DNA of 64,000 bases, from NCBI GenBank assembly GCA_015698285.1, contig CP048685.1, positions 3,224,001-3,288,000 on the forward strand, written 5' to 3'. Source of the DNA: Candidatus Nitronauta litoralis (GTDB lineage Bacteria > Nitrospinota > Nitrospinia > Nitrospinales > Nitrospinaceae). The position numbers and the translations under genes are program-made. Within the stretch, counting starts at the first letter, position 1; each line of letters begins with the position of its first letter. Positions 35,519 through 45,159 of this stretch are shown here, one piece after another. The notes beneath the pieces are model-generated. The model was not told where the DNA came from, ran no database searches, and saw only the letters and a program-made list of their open reading frames with translations.

Positions 35519-38356
35519 CTAGACGCTTTGGAGCGTTTCTTTTAAATATCGCCCGGTGTAGGATTTTTTGATTTTTATGACTTCCTCCGGTGTGCCCACT
35601 GCGAGAATTTCCCCGCCTTTGTGACCGCCCTCGGGACCCAGGTCGATAATATGATCTGCTGTTTTGATTACATCCAGATTGTGCTCAATTACAATGACGG
35701 TGTTGCCGGCATCCACCAATCTTTGCAGCACACCGAGTAGATGCTCGATATCTTCGAAATGCAGGCCGGTTGTTGGTTCGTCCAATATGTAAAGGGTTTG
35801 CCCGGTGCTGCGTTTGCTCAATTCTTTTGAAAGTTTGACGCGCTGAGCTTCGCCACCGGAGAGGGTAGTCGCAGGTTGTCCCAAGTGGATATAGTTCAAG
35901 CCAACATCCGTTAAGGTTTTCAGTTTGTTTTTCAAAGCAGGAATATTTTTAAAAAACTCCAGTGCCTGTTCCGCTGTGAGTTCAAGAACTTCGGCAATAT
36001 TTTTCCCCTTGTAAAGGATTTCGAGGGTCTCCCGATTGAAGCGCTTTCCATTACAGACCTCGCAGGTGACAAAGATGTCGGGAAGAAAATGCATTTCCAC
36101 TTTTAAAATGCCGTCACCCTGGCAAGCCTCACAACGTCCACCCTTAACATTAAAGCTGAACCGGCCTGGCTTATAGCCACGAGCACGCGATTCGGGAACC
36201 TCACTGAACAACTCACGGATCAGTGTGAACAATCCTGTATAAGTTGCGGGATTGGAGCGAGGGGTTCGGCCAATCGGAGACTGATCAATGTCGATCACCT
36301 TGTCGAGAAAATTGACTCCCTTGATTTTATCGAATTTACCTGGACGGGTATTGGAATTCCAGAAATGACAGGCAAGTGATTTATAAAGAATATCCAGAGT
36401 CAGTGTACTCTTGCCGGACCCGGAAACACCTGTGATGCAGGTCAGACAACCCAGAGGAAACTTGACGTTAACGTCTTTTAAATTGTTCTGCCTGGCTCCA
36501 GTGATTTCCAGAAAGTTTCCGTTTCCCTTCCTCCTCTTTTTGGGTAGTGGGATGGACCGCCGACCCGACAGGTATTGACCCGTGAGGGACTTTTTATCTT
36601 TCAACATGGCCTTGGGCGTACCTGAAAATACGATGGTTCCGCCATGGCGACCAGCACCTGGTCCGAGGTCGACCACGTGATCCGCTTCCAGAATGGTGTT
36701 GGCATCGTGTTCGACCACGATCACGGTGTTGCCAAGGTCACGAAGCTTGACCAGTGTTTCTAACAGGCGGTCATTGTCACGCTGATGCAGGCCGATGCTG
36801 GGTTCATCCAGAACGTAAAGTACACCCATGAGTTGGGAACCGATCTGTGTTGCGAGACGGATACGTTGGCTTTCTCCTCCTGAAAGCGTCGCAGAGGTCC
36901 GGTTCAATGTGAGGTAGTCGAGTCCGACATTATTCAGGAAGGTCAATCGTTCTTTGATTTCTTTTATGATGCGTCTGGCAATGTGGGATTCCTGCCGGTT
37001 AAGTTTGAGCTTTTCAAAAAATGTTTTGAGATCCCCAATGGATCGACTTGTCATCTGGATAATGTTTTCATCATTAACCCGTACTGAAACCGCTTCGGGC
37101 TTTAACCGATTGCCTTTGCAGGAAGGGCAGGGGAGGGAGCGCATGAAACGGGAAATGTCATCACGGACGTGTGAGGAGTCGGTTTCCCGGTAGCGTCGCT
37201 CCAGATCAGGAATCACTCCATCGTAGGTTCCTTCATACGTGTGACGACGCTCCTGTTTTTCGTAAAAATAGGGGACCTTGGTGTCACCTGAGCCATAAAG
37301 AATGAGGTCTCTTGTTTTCCTGGGAAGGTCTTTGAAGGGAGTGTTGAGTTTAAATCCAAAATGCTCTGAAACTGCTTCCAGCATCTGGTGAAAATAGACT
37401 GAGGTTTTTTTCTCCCAGGGTTTGATGGCACCATTTCTTATGGACAATGAGTCATCGGGTACCACCAGGTCAGGATCAATGACCATCTTGTTGCCGAGTC
37501 CGTCACAAGCCGGGCAGGCACCCGTTGGGTTGTTGAATGAAAACAGGCGGGGCTCCAGTTCCGGGTAGCTGATGTTGCAATAGCTGCAGGCAAACTTCTC
37601 GCTGAACAACAGGTCTTCGCCTTCCTCTTTCCCTTTTGGTAAAATTGAAACAATCAGTGAATGATCGCCCTCCAGCAGGCCGGTTTCTACAGAATCTGCC
37701 AGGCGTTTATTCAGGTTTGGTTTAATGACAAGGCGATCGACCACCGTTTCAATGGTGTGTTTGTACTTTTTATCCAGAACGATATTTTCTTCAAGGGATT
37801 TGACCTCACCATTTATCCTGACTCGTACAAATCCCTTTTTTCGAAGGGCGGCGAGTTCTTTTTTGAATTCTCCTTTCCTCCCCTGGACAACTGGTGCGAG
37901 GATCATGACCTTTTGTCCTTCTGGCAAGCCTTGTACCTGATCGACAATCTGTTGTACGGTTTGGGATGCGATTTCGCGGTCACACTTGTAACAGAATACT
38001 CTTCCGATCCTTGCGTAGAGCAGTCTCAGGTAATCGTAGATTTCGGTAACTGTTCCGACCGTTGAACGAGGATTCTTGCTGGACGTCTTCTGTTCTATAG
38101 AAATCGCTGGAGATAGCCCCTCTATATAATCAATGTCCGGCTTCTCCATTAACTCCAGAAACTGACGTGCATAAGCGGATAGGGATTCCACATAACGTCG
38201 TTGGCCCTCTGCGTAAATAGTATCGAATGCCAGAGAAGATTTTCCAGAACCGCTAAGGCCTGTGATCACCACCAATTTGTTGCGTGGTAGAGAGAGGTCA
38301 ATGTTCTTTAAATTGTGCTCGCGTGCGCCTTTAATGGTGATCGTGTCTAAAGCCAT
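35519..38356 (-). CDS. uvrA: Excinuclease ABC subunit A
   Basis: 945 residues. It has two ABC ATPase modules (Walker [14 protein letters not shown] at about 32, and [13 protein letters not shown] in the second half), two LSGGE(S/A)QR signatures, and cysteine zinc modules (CSYC/CPAC and CEAC/CEVC). UvrA recognises bulky DNA lesions and loads UvrB in nucleotide excision repair. Full length and canonical. Single gene on this strand; ubiD-like gene upstream begins about 32 bases away. Confidence 0.98.
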   Translation of the reverse strand: MALDTITIKGAREHNLKNIDLSLPRNKLVVITGLSGSGKSSLAFDTIYAEGQRRYVESLSAYARQFLELMEKPDIDYIEGLSPAISIEQKTSSKNPRSTVGTVTEIYDYLRLLYARIGRVFCYKCDREIASQTVQQIVDQVQGLPEGQKVMILAPVVQGRKGEFKKELAALRKKGFVRVRINGEVKSLEENIVLDKKYKHTIETVVDRLVIKPNLNKRLADSVETGLLEGDHSLIVSILPKGKEEGEDLLFSEKFACSYCNISYPELEPRLFSFNNPTGACPACDGLGNKMVIDPDLVVPDDSLSIRNGAIKPWEKKTSVYFHQMLEAVSEHFGFKLNTPFKDLPRKTRDLILYGSGDTKVPYFYEKQERRHTYEGTYDGVIPDLERRYRETDSSHVRDDISRFMRSLPCPSCKGNRLKPEAVSVRVNDENIIQMTSRSIGDLKTFFEKLKLNRQESHIARRIIKEIKERLTFLNNVGLDYLTLNRTSATLSGGESQRIRLATQIGSQLMGVLYVLDEPSIGLHQRDNDRLLETLVKLRDLGNTVIVVEHDANTILEADHVVDLGPGAGRHGGTIVFSGTPKAMLKDKKSLTGQYLSGRRSIPLPKKRRKGNGNFLEITGARQNNLKDVNVKFPLGCLTCITGVSGSGKSTLTLDILYKSLACHFWNSNTRPGKFDKIKGVNFLDKVIDIDQSPIGRTPRSNPATYTGLFTLIRELFSEVPESRARGYKPGRFSFNVKGGRCEACQGDGILKVEMHFLPDIFVTCEVCNGKRFNRETLEILYKGKNIAEVLELTAEQALEFFKNIPALKNKLKTLTDVGLNYIHLGQPATTLSGGEAQRVKLSKELSKRSTGQTLYILDEPTTGLHFEDIEHLLGVLQRLVDAGNTVIVIEHNLDVIKTADHIIDLGPEGGHKGGEILAVGTPEEVIKIKKSYTGRYLKETLQSV

Positions 38357-38387
38357 GGTGGTTTCGTTTTCTTTATCGGAGGGAAAA

Positions 38388-40208
38388 TTATTGAGGGTAA
38401 ATCCTGTTCCAGTTTTCGTCTACTTTCTTTTTAATGTCTTCCGACATAATGATTTCCTCTGGCCAATCCTGTTCATATCCTTCTTCAGCTAATTTTTGCG
38501 ACAGGTCGATACCAATCCTCTTCCCATCACGATAGTAATCGCGCTTCGGGTCGAGATTGTTAAAAAGTTTCCACAGCATGGTGGAATTGTTTCTCAAATC
38601 GACATGCTTTTCAAACACGCAAAGGACTGTGATGTCAGCGAACTCCTCGTTTGCCAGGAAAGCTTTTATAAAGTCAGATGTCTGGTGCGGTTGGGTCTTG
38701 TTCATTGATGCGAGCAGGACAGATCGCCTGGTGTCCGCATGAACCAGTCGGCAACCTTCAAGTTTCGGGAAGGATTTCAGAATATGGCGTTCCAGGTTAC
38801 CTGAATCATTTATCGTGGCTTGCTCAAGTTCGTTTCTCTCACTTTCACCATCCACCGGATCAGTCAGGTCAATTCCCAGCTTTGAACCGTAGAGAGCCTT
38901 GTCGGAAGCGTGGTTCAATACGTCGAGGATGCCTTCAGAGAAAAACAGGTCACGGTCCAGATCTGTTCTATTGAGTATCAGTTTTAGAATTTCGCCTTCA
39001 TCATGGACAGAACACTGGCTGGAATCCACAACAATAATAATTTTCACGAAGCTCATTTGTCCCGCACCCCATAAGGCACTCATCAGTCGGCGAGCCTGCA
39101 TGGGATAGCGCTTGTCGATGGAGACGATAACGCAGTTGTGAAAAACCCCTTCCAGGGGCATGTTCATATCCACCACTTCCGGCCATTGCATCTTCAGTAG
39201 AGGAAGAAAAATTCGTTCAGTCGCCTTTCCCAGGTAATAATCTTCCTGAGGAGGAATGCCGACGATGGTGGTCATATAAATCGGGTTTTTTCGATAGGTG
39301 ACCGCTGTGACGTGAAAAACCGGGTAATCGCCATCCTGGGAATAATAACCCGTATGGTCTCCAAAAGGCCCTTCCAAGCGTAACTCCTGGGGATCGATAT
39401 AACCTTCAAGAACTATTTCAGCGTTGGCAGGAACCTCGAGGTTTACGGTTTTGCATTTCACCAAAGGAACCGCCTTTTTCCGCAGGAATCCGGCCAGCAA
39501 AAATTCGTCGACCCCATAGGGGAGGGGAGCAGAGGCGGAATAGCAGGTAGCTGGGTCTGCTCCTATAGCGACGGCAACTTCCATGCGTTTGTTTTTTCTT
39601 TTAAATTCGTGAAAAAAATGCGCTCCATCTTTATGAATGTGCCAGTGCATCGCGGTGGTGTTGCGATCATAAACCTGCATTCGATAAAGTCCGACATTTC
39701 TTATCTTCCGGTCTGTGCTGCGATTGATGACAATGGGATAAGTGATGAACCGGCCTGCGTCATTGGGCCAGCACTGGAGCACCGGAATTCGAGACAGGTC
39801 AACTGCGTCGCCGGTGTGTACAATTTCCTGACAGGGAGCGGTGGATACCATGCGTGGCGGAAAATTGGATGCCTGGAGTAAAAGTGGAATCAACCGGGCT
39901 TTATCAAAAAGGCTTTGCGGAGGAGCGATTTTTAAAAACCGTTCCATGTCCGTGGCAATGTCATCCAGTTTTTCAACATCCAGCGCTGCGCACATACGTT
40001 TCCAACTGCCAAACGTGTTGATCAATACCGGCATGGCACTGCCTTCTACATTTTCGAACAGAAGTGCCTTGCCTCCGCCTTCCAGTTTTGAAACGCGATC
40101 GGTAATTTCGGAAATTTCAAGAATGGGTGAGACGCGTTGGGAGATACGGACAAGTTCTCCCATGGAATCAATTTTTGCGATGAACTCTCTTAATGATGGA
40201 AAAGCCAT
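38388..40208 (-). CDS. UbiD-family decarboxylase (long form)
   Basis: 606 residues from ATG 40208, which gives the usual start ([21 protein letters not shown]). The UbiD core is recognisable: [13 protein letters not shown], the conserved [12 protein letters not shown]-like block [12 protein letters not shown], and the later [16 protein letters not shown]. Classical UbiD is about 490 residues; this about 600-residue form resembles the menaquinone (futalosine pathway) decarboxylases of Campylobacterota and Actinobacteria, but ubiquinone or aromatic decarboxylation cannot be excluded. The enzyme needs prenylated FMN; no UbiX-like gene is in the window. It lies upstream of uvrA. Confidence 0.85.
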   Translation of the reverse strand: MAFPSLREFIAKIDSMGELVRISQRVSPILEISEITDRVSKLEGGGKALLFENVEGSAMPVLINTFGSWKRMCAALDVEKLDDIATDMERFLKIAPPQSLFDKARLIPLLLQASNFPPRMVSTAPCQEIVHTGDAVDLSRIPVLQCWPNDAGRFITYPIVINRSTDRKIRNVGLYRMQVYDRNTTAMHWHIHKDGAHFFHEFKRKNKRMEVAVAIGADPATCYSASAPLPYGVDEFLLAGFLRKKAVPLVKCKTVNLEVPANAEIVLEGYIDPQELRLEGPFGDHTGYYSQDGDYPVFHVTAVTYRKNPIYMTTIVGIPPQEDYYLGKATERIFLPLLKMQWPEVVDMNMPLEGVFHNCVIVSIDKRYPMQARRLMSALWGAGQMSFVKIIIVVDSSQCSVHDEGEILKLILNRTDLDRDLFFSEGILDVLNHASDKALYGSKLGIDLTDPVDGESERNELEQATINDSGNLERHILKSFPKLEGCRLVHADTRRSVLLASMNKTQPHQTSDFIKAFLANEEFADITVLCVFEKHVDLRNNSTMLWKLFNNLDPKRDYYRDGKRIGIDLSQKLAEEGYEQDWPEEIIMSEDIKKKVDENWNRIYPQ

Positions 40209-40330
40209 TGATGCCCCGTGGAAAAAGGTCAAGAGGCTATTATATCGCAGCACGGGGAACTGAGGGGAATTTGTTAGATTTTCCTCTGTAGAAGTCTGTG
40301 TTAAGTTTGTCGGGAAAGTGGAGGCAATAA

Positions 40331-41275
40331 ATGCTTGGATATTTTTTTAAACGGGTTCTTCACGGCTTGCCTGTCATTCTGGTAGTAGCAACTTTGACAT
40401 TCCTTATTTTGAGGCTTGTTCCGGGTGGACCTTTCGACCGTGACAAGAAACTACCGCCCGAAATTTTAGCCAATATTGAAGCCAAATATCATCTCGATAA
40501 AACTCTGGCTCAACAATACCTCCTGTATCTAAAGCAGGTGGTGAAGGGGGATCTTGGGCCGTCCTATAAATACGTCGGACGTAATGTGTCCGACATCCTT
40601 AAAGAAACATTTCCTGTATCGCTCACTCTGGGTTTGTGTGCCGTACTGGTTACATTAGCGCTTGGAATTCCTGCTGGTGTCTTGTCTGTAGTGGGCAGGG
40701 ATACCTGGATCGACCGGGCTTGTATTTTTCTGGCCACACTCGGGATATCCCTGCCGAGCTTTGTCATTGGCACTCTTCTGATTCTCGTTTTTTCCCATCA
40801 ATTGCAGTGGTTGCCGCCGGCTTTATGGGAAGGGCCCCGGCATATTGTGATGCCAGCTTTTGCTCTTGGTGCCGGATTTGCAGGTTATATTGCCCGCTTG
40901 ACCCGCTCCACCTTGCTCGAAGTAATGGAACAGGATTTTATCCGTACCGCACGGGCTAAAGGGCTGCGTGAATCGACAGTCATTTTAAAACACGCTTTGA
41001 TCAATGCAGCATCTCCAATCGTTTCGGTTATGGGACCGCTAACAGCAGGCCTGGTGGTTGGCTCGTTTGTAATCGAGTACATTTTTTCAATTCCAGGAAT
41101 GGGGAATTATTTCATCACCGCTGTGACCAATCGGGATTACCCTCTCATCATGGGAGTGACACTGGTCTACGCGGTGCTGGTTGTTCTGGCCAATATTCTG
41201 GTAGATCTTGTCTATATCAAACTGGATCCAAGAGTGAAGTTGATTGAATCCGCCGGAGGTGGAAAGAAGGCATGA
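40331..41275 (+). CDS. dppB: Oligopeptide/dipeptide ABC transporter permease (DppB/OppB type)
   Basis: 314 residues, six membrane helices. The DppB/OppB N-terminus (RLVPGGPFD, then a helical lid PPEILANIEAKYHLDKTLAQQYLLYLKQV) and the C-terminal EAA-type loop (FIRTARAKGLRESTVILKHALINA) are diagnostic. Forms the membrane channel with the next gene. The stop overlaps the next ATG (ATGA). No ATP-binding or substrate-binding gene is in the neighbourhood. Confidence 0.93.
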   Translation: MLGYFFKRVLHGLPVILVVATLTFLILRLVPGGPFDRDKKLPPEILANIEAKYHLDKTLAQQYLLYLKQVVKGDLGPSYKYVGRNVSDILKETFPVSLTLGLCAVLVTLALGIPAGVLSVVGRDTWIDRACIFLATLGISLPSFVIGTLLILVFSHQLQWLPPALWEGPRHIVMPAFALGAGFAGYIARLTRSTLLEVMEQDFIRTARAKGLRESTVILKHALINAASPIVSVMGPLTAGLVVGSFVIEYIFSIPGMGNYFITAVTNRDYPLIMGVTLVYAVLVVLANILVDLVYIKLDPRVKLIESAGGGKKA

Positions 41276-42090
41276 GGCATTTTTCCAGAATGGGGAAGGT
41301 GAGTGCCGGATTGATTGTCTCGATGTGTGTGCTTGCCGTTTTCGCTCCCTGGATTTCTCCCTATTCATTTGACTTGCAGGACACCTCACAGGCTTTACAG
41401 ACACCATCTTTTCAACATTGGATGGGAACGGACACATTGGGACGCGACCTTTTTTCACGGCTGCTTTACGGAGCACGCGTTTCTCTGTTTGTAGGCATCC
41501 TCACCACTCTGATCGCGCTGGTGATTGGAACTGCATACGGTGCGGCTTCCGCTTATGCAGGTGGACGCGTCGACAGTTTTATGATGCGGGTGGTGGATGT
41601 GGTGTTTGCCTTACCCGACCTGTTGCTCATCATCCTGATTATGGTAATGCTCGGGAAAGGGGTGCTCAGTATCTTTATTGCGTTGACCATGGTGAGCTGG
41701 GTCACCGTAGCCCGACTTGTCCGCGGAGAGGTTCTCAAGATTAAAGAGTACTCCTATGTTACGGCATCACGTGCCCTGGGAGCAGGTCCCATCCGGATTC
41801 TCTGGAAAGAAATTTTGCCCAATCTTTATGGCGTGTTACTGGTGACACTATCTTTTCGAATACCGGCAGCCATATTATCGGAATCGACCCTCAGTTTTAT
41901 TGGGCTTGGAATAGCGCCCCCGGCAAGCAGCTGGGGAACGCTCGCAAATGAAGGCTGGAAAGCGATCAAATTTTACCCACATCTTATTTTGTTTCCCTCT
42001 CTGGCGATTTTTATAACCATTCTGGCCTTCAATTTCCTTGGCGATGGGCTCCGTGATTACCTGGATCCTAAACGGAGGAAAGCTATCTAG
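41272..42090 (+). CDS. dppC: Oligopeptide/dipeptide ABC transporter permease (DppC/OppC type)
   Basis: 272 residues. It has an N-terminal helix, the HWMGTDTLGRDLFSRLLYGARVSL block characteristic of OppC/DppC, the EAA loop (YVTASRALGAGPIRILWKEILPN), and a C-terminal ISSFGLGIAPPASSWG-like block (FIGLGIAPPASSWGTL). Coupled to dppB by ATGA overlap. The gene is followed by a 238-base intergenic stretch; the ATPases are missing here, so they must be elsewhere. Confidence 0.93.
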   Translation: MRHFSRMGKVSAGLIVSMCVLAVFAPWISPYSFDLQDTSQALQTPSFQHWMGTDTLGRDLFSRLLYGARVSLFVGILTTLIALVIGTAYGAASAYAGGRVDSFMMRVVDVVFALPDLLLIILIMVMLGKGVLSIFIALTMVSWVTVARLVRGEVLKIKEYSYVTASRALGAGPIRILWKEILPNLYGVLLVTLSFRIPAAILSESTLSFIGLGIAPPASSWGTLANEGWKAIKFYPHLILFPSLAIFITILAFNFLGDGLRDYLDPKRRKAI

Positions 42091-42328
42091 AATGTTTACA
42101 GTGCTTTAAATGTAAGAAATTCTGGTCACGGGGGTTTTCATTGAATTTGGATAGGAGTAAAATATTAATTGAATAGTTGGTAGCTGTTTAACCTTTGTTT
42201 TAAAAAGGCCTGCAGCTGATTCCATCAGCCTGTGAGGTTTGGTGGTTGACAACCTGATAAAGTCGATTTAAATTACCGTTTCTTTTGGGGTTTTGCCCCG
42301 GGAAGCGGTACCTGAATCTGGAAAATAA
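42091..42328. other. Intergenic region with a promoter and hairpin
   Basis: 238 bases between dppC and the next gene. It contains a hairpin near 42211-42231 (GCTGAT/ATCAGC, loop TCC) and the promoter listed at 42246-42274. No gene seen. Confidence 0.5.
42246..42274 (+). promoter_or_regulatory. Sigma-70-type promoter for the two following genes
   Basis: TTGACA (42246-42251), 17-base spacer, TAAATT (42269-42274). The -35 is perfect and the -10 matches 4 of 6. About 55 bases upstream of the ATG at 42329. Confidence 0.65.
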
Positions 42329-42631
42329 ATGTCTCCGCTTAAGACAGACCTGATCTGCGAAATTATTCGGAAGTCACAGTGTAACCTTCTCGAGCAAAAA
42401 GGTTACAGCAAGAACAATTGTTCCGACCAATGCGATGAGTTGGTGATGAATTGGGTGAGATACAATGCCCGGGGTTATCGGGAGCATTTTCGTGACTGTC
42501 TTGAAATTCATTCTACTTCTGAACTGGGTGACATTTTGAAAAAGGTAGCGACAACCGGCCAACACCTGAACGAGATACTGGACAACTCTCCCGCGTTTGT
42601 AGAACGCAATGGAAAGGGAAGTCCCGTTTAA
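42329..42631 (+). CDS. Small cysteine-containing protein, unknown
   Basis: 100 residues with four cysteines in the first 55 residues (CEIIRKSQC, CSDQC). No signal peptide or membrane helix. The predicted secondary structure is helical; the cysteine spacing (7 and 3 residues apart) could hold a metal or disulfides, but no family is recognised. It lies about 30 bases upstream of the DUF1566 gene and shares its promoter, so the two may work together. Confidence 0.6.
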   Translation: MSPLKTDLICEIIRKSQCNLLEQKGYSKNNCSDQCDELVMNWVRYNARGYREHFRDCLEIHSTSELGDILKKVATTGQHLNEILDNSPAFVERNGKGSPV

Positions 42632-42660
42632 AAAATTTCCTGTAGATAAAATAATAAAAA

Positions 42661-43368
42661 ATGTCTGAAACACCACCAGAGAAACCAAAAGAAGAGAGCA
42701 CAACAAAACCTGCAGCAGAAGCTGCAAAACCAGCTGCACCTGCCGCTGGGGCTGCTGCCAAAGCCGCTCCAAAAGCCGCCCCTAAGGCTGCTCCAAAAGC
42801 CAAAGCAAAGGCAAAAGCCGCAGCCAAGCCCAAAGATCCTCTCATCGACAATGGCGATGGAACGATTACGGACCCAAACTCTGGTTACATGTGGAAACAG
42901 TCAGATGCCTGGCTCGACTGCCACAAGTTTTTCACCTTTGAAGCAGCAGGTGAATATATAGACAATTTGAATAAAGAAAAGTTTGCAGGTTATGATGATT
43001 GGCGAATGCCAAACAAGGCAGAGGCCACAACACTGGTAGACAAGACCAAGTCTAAAATGTGTCTGGATAAAAATGGGACCCAGTTCCCGCTTGATCCCAT
43101 TTTTTCAGAAGGTCGTGTATGTAATACCTGGATCACCGAGTGCACGCCGGAAAAAGTCATCCGCTTCGATTTTAAAATTGGCGGCGAGATGATCTATCCC
43201 CCTTCAGAAGTGTGGGCGTCTATCTACGCTGTACGTGGTGAAGCCAAACCAGCAGAGGCTGCCAAACCCGCTGCCGCTGCAGCCAAACCTGCTCCTGCAG
43301 CAGGGGCAACCCCCGCAGCGAAACCCGCCTCAGGCGCCACTGCCGCTGCTTCAACCAAATCTGACTGA
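42661..43368 (+). CDS. DUF1566 protein with Ala/Lys/Pro-rich tails
   Basis: 235 residues. Residues about 15-60 are an Ala/Lys/Pro-rich low-complexity region with AAPKA repeats, similar in composition to histone H1-like or PHA-binding proteins. Residues about 60-195 are a DUF1566 (Lcl C-terminal) domain: NGDGTITDPNSGYMWKQ, AGYDDWRMPNKAEATTLV, and WASIYAVRG; Asp/Gly-rich loops suggest calcium or lectin-like binding. A second Ala/Pro-rich tail follows. No signal peptide is visible, unlike most DUF1566 proteins, so location is unclear. The upstream gene is cotranscribed. Confidence 0.8.
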   Translation: MSETPPEKPKEESTTKPAAEAAKPAAPAAGAAAKAAPKAAPKAAPKAKAKAKAAAKPKDPLIDNGDGTITDPNSGYMWKQSDAWLDCHKFFTFEAAGEYIDNLNKEKFAGYDDWRMPNKAEATTLVDKTKSKMCLDKNGTQFPLDPIFSEGRVCNTWITECTPEKVIRFDFKIGGEMIYPPSEVWASIYAVRGEAKPAEAAKPAAAAAKPAPAAGATPAAKPASGATAAASTKSD

Positions 43369-43481
43369 GTTAAAATCTCTTCAGTCGGTCTTATCGTGTT
43401 TTTGGGCTCTCGATTTTAAAGTAACTCAGATCTGGCAGTTTTCCCTTTAGTAGTAAAAATTAGAAAAGGGATAACCTGTAA

Positions 43482-43808
43482 TTAGTTTGATGCGGTTTCG
43501 CATTCAGGCAGAACTAATATTTTTCCATCTTCTACTTTCACTTCATAGACTTCGGTATTCCAGCGTTCCCCGACGTCGCACGCGCCTGTCTTGAGGCAGA
43601 AGCGATAACCATGGTTCGGGCATTTGATTCCGTCACCGTCCAGAGTACCTCTTACTAAGGGCGCGGTTTTTTTGTGTGGACAGGTGTCGAGAATGGCAAA
43701 CAGTTCTCCGTCGATATTAAAAACAGTGATGCGTTTTCCTTCGATATCGAAGCGTTTGCGCTCACCTGTGGGAATGTCTTCTACTTTAGCGACTGGAATG
43801 AAGGGCAT
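43482..43808 (-). CDS. Rieske [2Fe-2S] ferredoxin-type protein (NirD-like)
   Basis: 108 residues. Cluster ligands C-x-H (CPHKKTAPL) and C-x2-H (CPNHGYRF) are complete. Length and layout resemble Rieske ferredoxins and the NirD small subunit of nitrite reductase; the catalytic NirB is not nearby, so the redox partner is unknown. No signal peptide, so it is cytosolic. It stands alone between convergent and divergent genes. Confidence 0.88.
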   Translation of the reverse strand: MPFIPVAKVEDIPTGERKRFDIEGKRITVFNIDGELFAILDTCPHKKTAPLVRGTLDGDGIKCPNHGYRFCLKTGACDVGERWNTEVYEVKVEDGKILVLPECETASN

Positions 43809-43884
43809 TTGTGATTCACCGTTTGAAATTTTTTTTTGATTAAAATTTATGAGGGATTTGTTTATATCACATCAAAATCTAATG

Positions 43885-43915
43885 CGAGATTTTTCGCTTC
43901 GCTCAGAATGACATT
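43885..43915. repeat. REP-like dispersed element
   Basis: A stretch with core CTTCGCTCAGAATGACATTC (preceded by GAGATTTTTCG) is a well-known intergenic repeat found in many environmental bacterial genomes (consensus GAGATTCTTCGCTTCGCTCAGAATGACA). It lies between the Rieske and rhodanese genes. A frame read through it encodes HSERSEKSR, a known false-ORF signature. Confidence 0.7.
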
Positions 43916-43981
43916 CCTGAGGTTTAATTTGCCTCATGAAGGCGGATTGTGAACTTTTCCGCAAATTCCCGAATATTTCAT

Positions 43982-44884
43982 TCAAGAAATTTCTGCGGGG
44001 AGGGCAGGGTTGTGACTCCAGTCCCACCAGGAACCATCGTAATTGCGCACGGAATACCCCAGGGTTCTGAAAACAAAGTAGGCCATGGCGGATCGCACCC
44101 CGCCGGTACAATAAACAACAATTTCATTCCCTGGTTTGATCTTGTACTGGCTCAGCATTCCTTCCAGTTCAGCACCGGGTTTCAACTGGCCTTTGGTAGT
44201 GAAAAAATCCCGCCAGTCAATGTGAATGGCTCCGGGAATATGTCCTCCTCTTGACGAGCCGTATGGGGTTGATCCTTCATATTCATGTTTCTCCCGATTG
44301 TCGATGAGCACAAAATTGGGTTGGCCAAGTTTTCCCCTGATTAAATTAGAGTCGGCGATGGTATCGGGGTTGAATTCGATATCCTGTTCGTTGAGAGTTG
44401 ATCCTGGAGGAGGGTTGCCCGAACCCCGTTCCACTGGAAAACCGGCCTTCTTCCAACTATCGAACCCGCCTTGCAGAAGATAAACCTGTTTAAAGCCCAG
44501 GAACTCGAACATCCAGAAAAACCGGCCGTCCTGACGCCATTTATTCTCTGGGTCGCCGTAGATGAAAATTGCCTTGCCCGGGCTTACGCCCAGTTTTTTT
44601 AGTTTTTCGACGAGAAATTTTTTATCGCGATTGAGTTGACCCTGCACACCATCTTTAGTGGTAGCAAAATCCTTCCAACTGCCTGTGGACTGGGCTCCCG
44701 GAATATGACCCCATAGGTAGCCCCATTTGGATCGGGTATCGAGAATGACGCGCTGGTTTTCGGGCAGAGAATGGAGCTCTTCTGGTGTCATTTGGAGGTT
44801 GTTTGCTGCCGGGCTGGCCTGGATGGAGGATGCCGTTGAAATCAAACACAAGAGAGCCCCCAGAACCCTGTAAAAAGGCTTCAT
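43982..44884 (-). CDS. Exported thiosulfate/3-mercaptopyruvate sulfurtransferase (two rhodanese domains)
   Basis: 300 residues from ATG 44884, which places a signal peptide (MKPFYRVLGALLCLISTASSIQA type, about 1-23) at the start; the frame is open 15 codons further. Two rhodanese domains are seen (about 35-155 and 175-300). The C-terminal domain has the active cysteine C259 (VVYCTGGVRSA). The N-terminal domain has Gly where the cysteine would be (FIYGDPENK), as usual for two-domain sulfurtransferases. Acts in the periplasm. Divergent from the next gene. Confidence 0.88.
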   Translation of the reverse strand: MKPFYRVLGALLCLISTASSIQASPAANNLQMTPEELHSLPENQRVILDTRSKWGYLWGHIPGAQSTGSWKDFATTKDGVQGQLNRDKKFLVEKLKKLGVSPGKAIFIYGDPENKWRQDGRFFWMFEFLGFKQVYLLQGGFDSWKKAGFPVERGSGNPPPGSTLNEQDIEFNPDTIADSNLIRGKLGQPNFVLIDNREKHEYEGSTPYGSSRGGHIPGAIHIDWRDFFTTKGQLKPGAELEGMLSQYKIKPGNEIVVYCTGGVRSAMAYFVFRTLGYSVRNYDGSWWDWSHNPALPAEIS

Positions 44885-45025
44885 TTTCCTTGACAAAATG
44901 CGGCTCTCGCTTGTAATATCAGTCTTCATTTTTTGGCCAAATACCCTTTAAGGGGGCCTTTAGAGGTACCCTTTAGTACAATCTCCCTGGCCGGTTAATT
45001 CTTTTTATTATATAGCATTTGGGTC

Positions 45026-45042
45026 ACCTGACCAAGTCAGGT
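45026..45042. promoter_or_regulatory. Short inverted repeat, possible operator
   Basis: ACCTGA (45026-45031), 5-base spacer, TCAGGT (45037-45042). It lies in the divergent region between the rhodanese gene and the acidic-tailed protein. A regulator is not identified; may be chance. Confidence 0.3.
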
Positions 45043-45159
45043 CAGAGGCAGTCGAACGAAGTCCGGGGTGGCTTCTTCCTGATCTTAATTAAAGGTCGGA
45101 AGGGCTAGATTGTGTTGACTGCGGGGCCTTGAATTTCGATGGAGTGAGTTGGAGGAACC

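Noticed and set aside
43872-44111. 79-residue frame ending HSERSEKSRIRF
   Set aside because: The HSERSE peptide is the translated REP-like element, a known false-gene signature.
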